Assembly (NCBI GenBank): GCA_030272585.1
Contig: BSYQ01000002.1
Span: 1,984,001 to 2,048,000 of the forward strand
Length of the DNA stretch: 64,000 nucleotides
Reading direction: 5' to 3'
From: Bryopsis sp. KO-2023
Lineage: Eukaryota; Chlorophyta; Ulvophyceae; Bryopsidales; Bryopsidaceae
The notes below the pieces were generated by a model, which was not told the DNA's origin, made no database searches, and saw only the letters and a program-made list of their open reading frames with translations. This document shows, piece by piece, positions 47,075 through 57,085 of this stretch; within the stretch, counting starts at the first letter, position 1; the number at the start of each line of letters is the position of its first letter. Position numbers and translations under genes: made by a program.

Positions 47075-48461
47075 AAAGGGGCTGGACAGACTTGTTTTTT
47101 TTTGAGAGTTCTGTCATGTAATCGACGTTGGTGGCAATCTGTTGCCACTTTTGAAAACGGTCCTTGTCTCCATGTGCATCCAACAATATAGAAGTCATTA
47201 GATCCCCTGAGATCTCAAGGCACCCACCCAAAATAGAAATATGCTTACGTTCCTTTGAGTGGAAACCGAATTCTTGAGGTGCACCTGTTGTGGGAGAAGC
47301 CAGGGGTCTGGGTGGAAAGGACCTGAAAATGGTGTGGACTTTCCTTGTCTTTAACCGTGCTCTATCTTTTCGGACCTTTTTCTCCATTGCTTGGAAGTCC
47401 CACCAACCAATGTTTTCTAGGATGCTTTGCGACCACTCCAGCCACCAGTTTGTTCATGGAGTTCAGTGCAGTAGCCAGAGAATGTCTGATAGAGATCTTG
47501 AATAACGCATAGAAACCAACTTAAAACCGAATATATATCATGCAATCCCTGCATCTCTGGTGTGGCAATTTGCTGCTCTTTTCCTGAACCAGAACACATA
47601 ATGTGCAATTTTGTCTCCTGGGAACCTACATGGCAAAGGCAGCACTGGGGAATGTATTGTAGTAGCAGGCACTACTGGCCGCGGTGGAAAGTGTGAGGAT
47701 GGGTATGGGGATGACGGTGCACATGAAGAGCTCATTAATTGCAACTTGAACCGTGTAATCAAAAGGTGTAGAGCCACAGCGACCTACTCAAGTTTAAAAA
47801 GATCCAAAGATCCCTTGTGCTAGAGGATCGGAGAACAAAACACATTCTCATACATTTGGCTGGAAAGAAAAAAATGCTTGCATTTTTCTTGCCGAATCAA
47901 GAAAGAAATATCGACTCATTACACCAACGATGATTACAATGTCACACAGTCACATGACAAAAGTCTGAAAACACCTGGATTCTCAAATCCTTGGAACCCG
48001 TGATTCTTTTGGATCCAAGCACAAGGCACATGGTTCACAGCCCAAAACGGAAGAAGTGCCTCGTGGTACTTTCAATCAACAAGAAAAAGCCAAAACACAG
48101 TGGGTGTGAGGTGGACACCGTATGGATCTCCCTTGGAGGTTGCAGCTCAGAGACTATTGGATTCACCGGAATTTTCTCTGCAGGAAAGAAGATGCAATCC
48201 AAAAACTCAATCAAGTTCTGTTTCACCAGCCATCCAGGTTGATCATTTTGTTTTTTAGTTGGTTATATTGTCACAACTAAGAAGGTAGTGCCCTGTGAAT
48301 GTCACAAGAGCAACAGCTCTCTTTCCATGAGGTTGACTTAAATATATTATGTAATCAGTGGACATATCAACCCCTGTTCAAACATGTTACCCGGCATCTA
48401 TTAGCCTGAGTGGTTACACTAGTACAATTATCGCAATGCATTCCATACACTTTTGACCTAC
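47075..48461. other. TOM40 downstream region
   Basis: No gene is confidently supported. A plus-strand open segment near 48015-48240 (KRKKCLVVLSINKKKPKHSG) and the opposite-strand reading of the same bases both look possible; neither could be joined in phase with neighbours. Confidence 0.4.
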
Positions 48462-48912
48462 CTTGGAACGATCATTTCCCAAAAAGTGGGTGCCCTTCTC
48501 CTTTCAAAGATAACTGCGAGGCACACTCTCAGCATATCAAGAGTGGCCTGCTCATCCCTTTCATTCTGGTTGTACTCATTGACCAGTGAAACAAGGAAAC
48601 TCTCTTCTTGGGGGAACAAAGGTGACAAATTCTCCCTTGCCAAGGCGCTGTTCACAATATCACGAACCACCTGGAGACGGACAAAAGGAGGTGGGCATGA
48701 AAATTTTGGAGACAGTGCGACTGTAGTGCCTTCTCTCTTTCTAGAAACTGAGCTGGATTTCGTTACCCTGTCCAACACCAACGTCGACGCAGTCCGAAGC
48801 GGCCTGAGCAGAATGCTGACAATTAGAAAACCGCCACCGTCACCATGGAAAACCAGAGCACAGCAGAGCCTCGCGTCCATTGTTGTGCTCAGTCGGGGAA
48901 GCGACCATACTT
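48462..48912 (-). CDS. Two exons of an unknown gene
   Basis: Exons 48912-48767 and 48670-48462 have good acceptors (CTCCAG) and donors (GTAACG, GTAGGT) and join in phase 0. They read EVWSLPRLSTTMDARLCCAL onward, and VVRDIVNSALARENLSPLFP followed by QEESFLVSLVNEYNQNERDE. The second exon looks alpha-helical. I do not recognise the family, and the first and last exons were not found. Confidence 0.45.
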
Positions 48913-49378
48913 CTGGAGCGAACGAACCAGAGAAGTAAGTATTTCCAGGGGAACAACTGTTTGTCTTGGACTTTGCGAGACTTCGGGCCTCCAACAAGTT
49001 TCGATACGCCACACAGTAAGCAAAATCAACGTCGACACTGAACGCAAACACGAGGATTGGACTATGCTTCTGATGGTACGCTGTTTCTGTGTGCAGTGCG
49101 TGCGCGACAAAGTTGGGAGGAGGAAACCTTTTTTCTCCCGGGGGGGGGGCGGTTCTGAGCAGCTCGAGCAGTGGAGATTCTGGACATGGTCTGAAGAATA
49201 GGGGGATTTGAAGTCCCGCTGTTTCCGTACAGTTGTTCGAAGAACAGGTTTATGCCTGTTACTCCGACCTCGTCCATGTCTGACATAGGGGCAGCGTCAC
49301 ATTGGACATGGACCACGTCACATGGTCTGAGAATAGCGGGATTTTCGGTGTGCTGTGGGGAGTGTGTTGACCCCGGGG
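48913..49378. other. No supported gene
   Basis: A short stretch with a G run at 49139-49149 and no convincing open reading frame on either strand. Confidence 0.4.
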
Positions 49379-49840
49379 TGTAATGGGAGTTCTATTGACA
49401 TTCAGGCTTGGCAAAGAGCGTACAAGGTTTATTGGGTTTCTCAAACGTTTGATTCGGCTGGTCGATATCCTAAAGTTGAGTCCTATTTAAATTCTTTTTA
49501 TTGTGGGCGAGATGGTTTAAAACGTTTAGAGTCAATTGGAGATCGAAGTCTTCGCTCTTTATATATGAGGTTTAGATTGGGATGTTCTGTTTTGGCAATA
49601 GAAACTGGTCGATACGAAAATGTGGACAGACAACGAAGATATTGTCCTTATTGTGGTTCATCTTGGATTGAAGATGAATCGCATTTTATTTATATTTGCC
49701 CGTTATATAATGGCTTAAGAAGATCATTTTCGGATTTGTTTGTTTTTCGAAATATCAAAGGGTTTTTTAATCAACAAAACATTTATCGGGTGGCTTTTTA
49801 TTTACGAAAGGCAATTCAGATTAGACAATTGATTCTATGA
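49379..49840 (+). pseudogene. LINE reverse transcriptase C-terminal fragment
   Basis: An uninterrupted reading to TGA at 49838-49840 ends with the zinc-binding tail of plant-type LINE polymerases: CPYCGSSWIEDESHFIYICP. The Cys-Cys-His-Cys spacing fits the zf-RVT domain. There is no polymerase core, so this is a 5'-truncated insertion. Codons are AT-rich compared with the LINE at 60-62 kb, so it is a different family. Confidence 0.7.
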
Positions 49841-49855
49841 AAGAGTTGTGCCAAA

Positions 49856-49931
49856 GTCGTTTTTGCGACAACGACAACGGCCGTTAAAGGTGTTAACAGT
49901 TAACGGCCGTTGTCGTTGTCGCAAAAACGAC
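49856..49931. other. 32-bp perfect hairpin after the LINE fragment
   Basis: Arms 49856-49887 and 49900-49931 are exact complements (inner part ACAACGGCCGTTAA) around a 12-nt loop. It starts 16 bp after the LINE fragment's stop. Confidence 0.9.
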
Positions 49932-50036
49932 GTCGACACGACTCTGATAGATTTTCCAATGATGGGATGTGGGTGCGAGGACTGGGAGCTATCAAAGTGT
50001 GAGTGAAATCCGCTCTTTATTGAGTGTGGTGTGATG

Positions 50037-50072
50037 CAGAGTTGTGCGCCGTTGCAACGGCGCACAACTCTG
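50037..50072. other. 36-bp perfect palindrome
   Basis: CAGAGTTGTGCGCCGTTG is followed directly by its complement with no loop. It shares GAGTTGTG with the left flank of the 49856-49931 hairpin. Confidence 0.9.
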
Positions 50073-50113
50073 TTCTATGGGAATAGATTGGATCATTATA
50101 TATTCGTTGTAAG

Positions 50114-50465
50114 CAGACATGGGCTGAGACCCCTGTGCACAGGACAGGACAAGACAGACTGTCTGTGCACAGGACAGGGTCGGATCTGTGCTGCACAGTC
50201 GCACAGACTGCACAGCACAGCACAGGCACGGTCTGTGCAGTTTCTGTGCAGATTCTGTGCAGTTCTGTGCACTGTCTGTGCAGATTCTGTGCACAGTCTG
50301 TGCAGATTCTGTGCTGTTCTGTGCAGTCTGTGCGCACAGGTCCGACCCTGTTCCGTGCACAGACAGTCTGTGCTGTTCTGGCCTGTGCAATTCCGCTGCA
50401 CAGGACAGACCTGCACAGGGTGCACAGAACCCGTACAGAACCCTGTCCTGTGCAGCCCATGACTG
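50114..50465. mobile_element. hAT MITE with CTGTGCA arrays, 352 bp
   Basis: Ends CAGACATGGGCTG and CAGCCCATGACTG are inverted (12 of 13). The 8-bp duplication GTTGTAAG flanks it at 50106-50113 and 50466-50473. Nearly the whole element is CTGTGCA/TGCACAG repeats. It is non-coding; the long open frames on both strands come from the heptamer repeat. Confidence 0.92.
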
Positions 50466-50610
50466 GTTGTAAGAGTGTTAAATCGTGTCTGAATACAACT
50501 CCCAGGAAGCCTGTCAAACAATCAAAGAAAAAGAGTAACTACCAGCCAAAAATAGAAAAAAACAATAAAAAGAGAGACGTCAGCCCCGCTCGAGCTGGGA
50601 GAGGAACGGG

Positions 50611-53339
50611 CACTAGTGAAAATATGCCGTTTTTACAAGCTTGTAAACGCGACTTTACAAGCTTGTAATCCACTTTACAAGCTTGTAACATTCCGGCGGG
50701 CAGCACTTAGCCGAAATTTCGCGTCGCGGAGAGCTTTCTTTGGTTTCCACCTTGTAAAGTGCGATTACAAGCTTGTAATCTCAGTTTACAAGCCTGTAAT
50801 CGCAGTTTACAACCCTGAAATCCCATTCTAGAAGGTCGTACACCTGCGGATCTCCATCTTTCGAATTTCCTTGCCTCCCATCCTGTGCGACCAACCATCG
50901 TTCAACGGCCTGCTCCCATCCTCGACTGCACGAGGTCAAGTGTGAGATTCGGGAGGACCGGTCGCGTATTCCGAGCAAAGCAGGTATTTAAAGAGCTTCT
51001 TTTGGCTGAAAGAAAAGTCGGAGACGAGTGCGCCGGCGCGCAGGGAACGAGGTACAGAGAGTGGGAAGGTCAGTACCCCAGCAGGGGCGCTCGTTTCTGG
51101 ATTGCTCATCCCTGTTTTTGATGATTTTTCCGACACACTGACTTGCCCAAAACGCATGAACTGGATGATAACGAGCTCGTCCTCGAGGTGACCTGAGACT
51201 TCCATAGTGCAGAAATTGCTACCCTATGAAAATGCTCTGATTGTAGCAAGGAAATTGTTTGCCTTGGTATTGTGAGCTTGCTGATCATTGGTGTTGGGAC
51301 TCATGTTTTTTTCTGTTTTTTCCTTGCTGTGCAACAGACCACCCTCTTGGTCACTTGATTACCATTGGGCAATGTTATTTCCAGAGGTGATTCATCGGCT
51401 GTGTGTCAAGCTCGCTTCCCAGGAAGATGTAAGTTTGATTTTCAGTTCATCTCTCGCTGGGGAATAGAGATTTTATTCCATGTGTTTGAACAAGAGCAAT
51501 ACGGAAAACAACAGCAAAATTGGCAATCGTTTCTTTTTTTAATCAAGATTATATATGTACTATCAGGATTTTCTTTGGTACTACTTCTGTTAGACCGACT
51601 GCTGTTGGCACCAAAGGAAGGGAACGAACAACGGAAGACAGAACCCTGGTGCCTAATTTGTCGATTGAGTTACATGACCCCAAATCCGTTTATAAACGCC
51701 TGCAAGAACAGGGCGAGGAAATCAAGTGAGATGAAATCAATTGTTCTTCCACTGTGCACCAGGTTGGTTCACAAATTTTTGGGTTTTGATGTAGAGGAAA
51801 CGATGGTTGTAGAAGGAGTGTCTGACCCTGCCTGCTTTCTGTAGGCTGTCCTGTTGTGCTTGCCAGGTGGATCAAGAGGAGAGGGCATGGATCATGCTGA
51901 TGGAATTGCTGGACTGAAGGATCTGGATGTCAGGGAGCCTAAGTACCATCTTTGTTCGTGGCTTGCTCTGCTCTGGTAAATTACCTCAGTTACATTTCTT
52001 GAAATTCGAAGCAATGCATTGACTATGAGTTTCCACAATCGTTGATTGTGGGTTTTGGGACGAAATGGGATAGTATGGTGGGTACACCTGAGCTCTGAAA
52101 GGGATGGGATGGTATGCATTCAACTGGAGGATTCTGTTCTCCCCATCTTGAAGCTTGGAACTTGAGCCTGGGGTCCTCTTGTGACAAAGCAGTGGAAACC
52201 ACACTTTTGCTAGCTTATGGAGGACTATATTAAATTGTTTCACACAATTTTGCCGTCAGTAGTGAACCTTGTTATGTGGGCATTTAGATGTATCACCCTC
52301 TTTTAAGTGGGCTCAATTTGTTGTCTTGACAGTCACCAAAGAAGTCAGTCGAAGCCCCATCAGTCTGCCCCTCCGAGGGGGGTGTTAAAATTTAATGCAG
52401 TTTTTCCTCCACAGTCTGACTCGCCGAATCAACAGTCCAGGCATTGATCCCCCAAGAGCTGTTTTGTCACTTGTTCACTAGAAAATGATATAAGTATTGC
52501 GGAGTAAGTATTCTCCACAATAGTGGAAATTGATTGTCTGATTGCCTCACCAGGGAAAGAGCAAGAGGAAGTGCTGAGTGAAGACCCACTGGACATTCTG
52601 TTGGATTTGGCCTGCAAAACACGTTCATCAGTTGTGCGCAACAGAGGAAACTTCCACTCAGTTGAACTTTGAGTGGAATATTTTAAAAAGTAGAGGAGGG
52701 GTTTGGAAGTTTTCGCAGTATTTTCGCTTTCTTTCGCTGGTTGTGAGAATAAACTTCCAAAAAGCAAGAATGTGCAGAAGGTGGATCCCAAGTTCGATTC
52801 TTGGGCACATCGAGCTATTGAAAGGGATTTGCGGTTTTGTCTTTGTTGTAATTTATCATTGTAATGAGAAAAATTGAAATCATGATGATATTCTGTCCAT
52901 TATTTTATAATAGTGATAATCACCCATGTGGTGAAGAATGGAATCATCTATAGACATTCATCAATTAAAATTTACAATCAATCGTACCACGACAAGAATC
53001 ACAGCCGAGCGTGTGCTTGGGCTTGTGTGATGACACATCAATGACAGAGCTTGTAAAGTGCTTGTAACAGCTTGTAAGAGCTTGTAACCGCGTGGATCGG
53101 GAAAGCTTGTAACAGCTTGTAACAGCTTGTAAGAGCTTGTAAATTCCCACTTTACAAGCATGGAGCTGTTCCACTTTACAAGCTTTTTGCTTGTAACAGC
53201 TTGTAACAGCTTGTAATCTCCACTTTACAAGCTTGTAAACGATGGGGACAGTGTCAAGTCTTTACAAGCTTGTAATCCACTTTACAAGCACTTTACAAGG
53301 TGTTTACAAGCTTGTAAAAGCGGCGTTTTTTCACTAGTG
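50611..53339. mobile_element. CACTA-type transposon, non-autonomous, 2729 bp
   Basis: Ends CACTAGTGAAAA and TTTTCACTAGTG are flanked by a 3-bp duplication GGG (50608-50610 and 53340-53342). CACTA ends with 3-bp duplications define the En/Spm superfamily. Arrays of TTACAAGC/GCTTGTAA lie inside both ends (50630-50810 and 53045-53320), typical subterminal repeats. I found no transposase; the interior (51100-52900) has only short open segments. Confidence 0.9.
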
Positions 53340-53342
53340 GGG

Positions 53343-53631
53343 TGGTCCTGAGGAAGCATTTCCAAGATGGCCCGCGCCTGTGCGCGATGGAAGACAACAG
53401 AGAGGTGCTGCCCAGGTCTGGGTGGGTGAGGGCAGCAGAGGCTTGGGCGAGGAGGGAGCGCTGCTGGGTACAAATGGTGGAGAGAGAGGGCGGAGGTGAG
53501 GGTGGGATAGGCAGTGAGGAGGGTGGAGTAGGAGCAATGGTGGGGTGGGGTGGTGGTTGAGAGGAGGAAGGGGGAATGGGAGAGGTGCTGGGTGGAGCAG
53601 AAGCTTGAAAAGAGGTGAGGGTGGGTGGGGC
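53343..53631 (-). pseudogene. Gag-like ORF, 3' portion
   Basis: The minus frame reads a Pro/Ser/Thr-rich stretch (APPTLTSFQASAPPSTSPIP), then CTQQRSLLAQASAALTHPDL. It continues the ORF of 62814-63215 once the MITE, the LINE and hAT-2 are removed. The CACTA element cuts it on the far side. Confidence 0.5.
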
Positions 53632-54279
53632 CCCATGAACATACTAGGGATATGATAGGTAATAATCGGCCTGCTGTAAACAGGTCTAAACGGGGTCGGA
53701 TCGGACTCTGGTTTTCACGAACGTGTGTTTTGGAGTGATACAAAAAAAGTCGGTTTTTTTTTTTTTTTTCAAAACCGATCATGATCGGCGTCGATCATCG
53801 GTGATCGGTGTTTTGATCGGACCGATTAATCGGGATCGGCGACCGATCCGATCACAAAACGTCATCGGCCGATCACGATCCCGATCCGATCAAGGCGTGG
53901 AGCTGTGATCGGAATAGTCGGCCGATCAAAGTCGGCGTGTTTTCTTTGATCGGTGCAGTGATCGGGGTGTGCCGATCATGATCGGTGTGAAAGGCGCAAT
54001 GTCGGTCACATCATTCAAAATCGGTTGTGTGGGTCTGATGCCGACTTGCGATCCGACTACCCGTGTTCACTGACACACCGATGACTCAGATGTGACGTCC
54101 AGCGCAAAACTGCCTCCAATATATGTCGAGCCTCGAGGCGTTTGGGCCACCTTCTTTTCTCGTGTTATGCTTGGACTTGTCTCTGTTTGCATATTGCGGT
54201 CCCTGTTTCGGTCCCTGTTTTTGTCCCGGTTTCGGTCCCTTTACCCCAGGTCCTGTTTTTTTTTCTCTCGGTTTCTGAA

Positions 54280-55931
54280 ATGGTCGACGCGTTCCCTGCT
54301 ATTCGGTACGCCCGGGAGCTTAACAGCCTCGGTGGCGCGATTCCTCCCGCGGTGGGAAAAGAACCTGCCGACGCGCGGCAGAGAATCTATGGCTGCGTCC
54401 GGTCCCTGCGTCGGTTTTTCGGATTGGAACGGGTAACTATCGTTGTCGCGGTTTCTGTTGGTGCTGCTGTTGGTGTCTGTCCGGAAACAGATTTCTTGTT
54501 TGCTTGGTTGTGTAGGTTCCGTTCCTGAAGGTTTGCAGTACTCTCGGATCCGGTTATCTGCAAGCTGCGATGAACAACGACCCGTACCTGCCCAGACTCG
54601 TGGACCGTTTGCTGGTGTACCTGGAGCAAGGCCCACCCGGAATCGTGAGAGAGGGTTACCAGAACCTGGCTTCGGATACGCATCGGGTGATATCGGTTAA
54701 AACAGGTGAGTTAAATCAGTTGAATATCTGATGCTGCGGTTGTTTTATTGTTTTTTTCCTGTTAGGGTAACAAGTTGTTGTGTATGGAGCAGGAGTGCTC
54801 ACAGGATATTGCCTGGAACAGAACCTGGCTCAGCTAGAAGTTGAGGTCCAGAATATGATAGTAATCTCGGATCAGATTGCTGCAGACTTCTCGATTCCAT
54901 TACCACCAGCACCAGCACCAGCACCAGCACCAGCACCAGCACCAGCACCAGCACCAGCACCAGCAGCACCACCAGCAGCACCACCCATGCCATCTGGATC
55001 AGGATCCTCAGCGCCAGCAGCAGCACCACCGGTTGGATCAGGGTCAGGAATGGCACCACCAGCAGCATCGTATGAACCGGCCCCATCAGGACCTGGCTCA
55101 TTCATCAAGGTGGAGCCTGTGGAACACTGGGGAGACGATGACAGCGAAGTGGAGCTGATTGGGGAGTTCCGACCTCAACCAGGGCGTGGATCCTGTACGG
55201 AATATGAAGATGGAGAGTACCCAGAATCAGGATATGGATCGGGGTTTGGATCAGGGTTTGGATCAGGGTCAGGACTTGGGTCAGGATCAAGGCCTGGATC
55301 AGGATTCGGAAACGAACCTCTCAGAAGTGGTGGCAGGGGTCCCCAACCTAACTTTGAACAGATGCGGGCCCAGATGCACGCACACAGGCAGGACCAGAGT
55401 GAGCCCCAGAGGCAGCCCCAGAGGTACCCAGTAGAAACCCCGTTCCCGAGAGATTTTGATGGCTTCTCCTGTCAAACGGATCAGCGCGGTAGAGCCGTGC
55501 CCAGAAGGTGCCCAGTACAACAGGACCAGATCCAGTTATCGGATGAGGAGCGGGTTCAGCTGCGGTTGGAGGACATGGAGCTCAGGACCAGGTACACCTT
55601 CAACGGAGATTATAAAATCCAATTCCCCATCAGCTTCCGGTCGATGGTCCACCTGGTACAGTTCCTCCAAAACGTGGCCCTGGAAAACTCGTGGATTCTC
55701 CACAGAATAAAGGAAGCATTATATATCCATGGCATTGTCATATCAGACACTAAAGTTTACAGGAGAACCGGAAGAGGGGGGTTGGACGGTTTCAGGCGTC
55801 ATTCAGGGAACTCGGGCACAGTGTTCAGCGTTAGAGAATGGAATGATGCACTGGTGGAAGAAATCGATGTTGTAGAGGAGCAGGAGCAGGACCAGGATCA
55901 GCAGCACCATGGGGGTGGGTTTGAAGGGTAG
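54280..55931 (+). CDS. hAT-2 accessory protein of unknown function, about 499 aa
   Basis: Three exons in phase: 54280-54432, 54516-54705 and 54775-55931 (TAG). The N-terminal part is compact and helical (RQRIYGCVRSLRRFFGLERV; PYLPRLVDRLLVYLEQGPPG). A low-complexity middle follows: Pro-Ala dipeptides (near 54900-54970), then a Gly-Ser-Phe repeat region. A conserved-looking C-terminal part reads KIQFPISFRSMVHLVQFLQN, ALYIHGIVISDTKVY, and ends acidic/Gln-rich. I recognise no family. It is convergent with the transposase and lies inside the same element ends, so it most likely travels with it; a helper in binding or nuclear entry is only a guess. The third acceptor (AACAAG) is chosen because the nearer AG gives an immediate stop. 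Confidence 0.7.
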
Positions 55932-56353
55932 GAATGTGATGATTGTCCAGAGTTTGACAATGGAATGGTGCACTGGTGGGAGAAATCGATTTTGTAGAGG
56001 AGCAGGATCAGGATCAGCTTTGCTGGGTAGGAATGTGATGATTTGTGATGACTGAGTGGATGTGGATGAAAGAACGAAATGGTACACTGCTCTGGTGGAG
56101 GATATCGAGTTTTCAGGAAGCAGTATTGGGATCAGGATCAGGACTCAGTGGATCAGTGACTCAGTGGATGATGATGAACGGTTTCCGGACTCAGTGGAAT
56201 GTAAAACCGTTTGTGGATGATGTTCACCCCGAGGGAGACTACGGAAAACTGGAACAGATCCAGGTTGCATGTTGAAAAACTGCCTGTTAAAAAAAGGAAA
56301 AACCAAGACTGACCCCTCCACAAAAACCCCTGCCAAACCATGGAATCTGGAAC

Positions 56354-56818
56354 CAGAGATAGGACTTTACGGTTACGGTCACCGTAACCGGACCGTAACC
56401 ACCGTAACCGGACCGTAACCGGAGTACAATTTTCGTCAGAAAATCGTACTTTTACGGCCGTAACCGTAGCACCGTACCACTCCGTACCGCTCCGTACCGG
56501 ACCGTAACGACCGTAACGGCCGTAACAACCGTAAACCGTAGAAAGTGACCCCCGCAGGGTCCCGCGATTCCAAAGGAACCCAGGGGGATTCGAACCCGCG
56601 ACCCTACTGACTGCAGCCTAACGCTTTAGCACTGAACCACGCTACTTCACGGTGATTTAGGGCCTACCGTAGTTATACCGTACCTGTTCCGTACCGTAAA
56701 AACAACATATTACTCCGGTTACGGTACGGAGTTACGGCCGTAGTACGGTGACCGTAACCCGACCGTAACCGGACCGGACCGGAGTCGGACCAAAAATTTG
56801 GCCCAAGTCCTATCTCTG
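56354..56818. mobile_element. Nested hAT-1-family MITE inside hAT-2, 465 bp
   Basis: Ends CAGAGATAGGACTT and AAGTCCTATCTCTG are a perfect 14-bp inverted repeat, identical to the left end of hAT-1. The 8-bp duplication TCTGGAAC flanks it at 56346-56353 and 56819-56826. Both halves are CCGTAA/TTACGG arrays. A tRNA-like segment lies in the middle. Confidence 0.95.
56575..56650 (-). repeat. tRNA-like segment in the hAT-1-family MITE
   Basis: On the minus strand an A-box-like TAGCGTGGTTCAGTG is followed about 40 bp later by a perfect B box GGTTCGAATCC and a CCCCCTGGGTTCC end. Spacing fits an internal RNA polymerase III promoter. I could not fit a full cloverleaf, so a tRNA-derived SINE head is likelier than a tRNA gene. 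Confidence 0.65.
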
Positions 56819-57085
56819 TCTGGAACAGATCCAGGTTGCATGTTAAAAAACTGCCTGTTAAAAAACGGAAAAACCAAGACTGACCCCTCCACAAAAACCC
56901 CTGCCAAACCATGGAATCTGGAACAGATCCAGGTTGCATGTTAAAAAACTGCCTGTTAAAAAACGGAAAACCCAAGACTGAACCCTCCACAAAAACCCCT
57001 GCCAAACCATGGAATCTGGAACAGATCCAATTTGCATCAGAAACAGATTCAGATCCAGGTTGCAGAAAAAAAGAAGGGAACCACA

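Larger units (their letters stand above)
56250..57035. repeat. 98-bp tandem repeat in hAT-2, split by a MITE
   Basis: Units start GAACAGATCCAGGTTGCATG and end CCAAACCATGGAATCTG. Copies run 56251-56353, then 56821-56922 and 56923-57020. The 56354-56818 MITE inserted at a unit boundary. Confidence 0.85.

Noticed and set aside
50017-50517. Cys/His/Gln-rich proteins on both strands
   Set aside because: They are translations of the CTGTGCA repeat array in a MITE.
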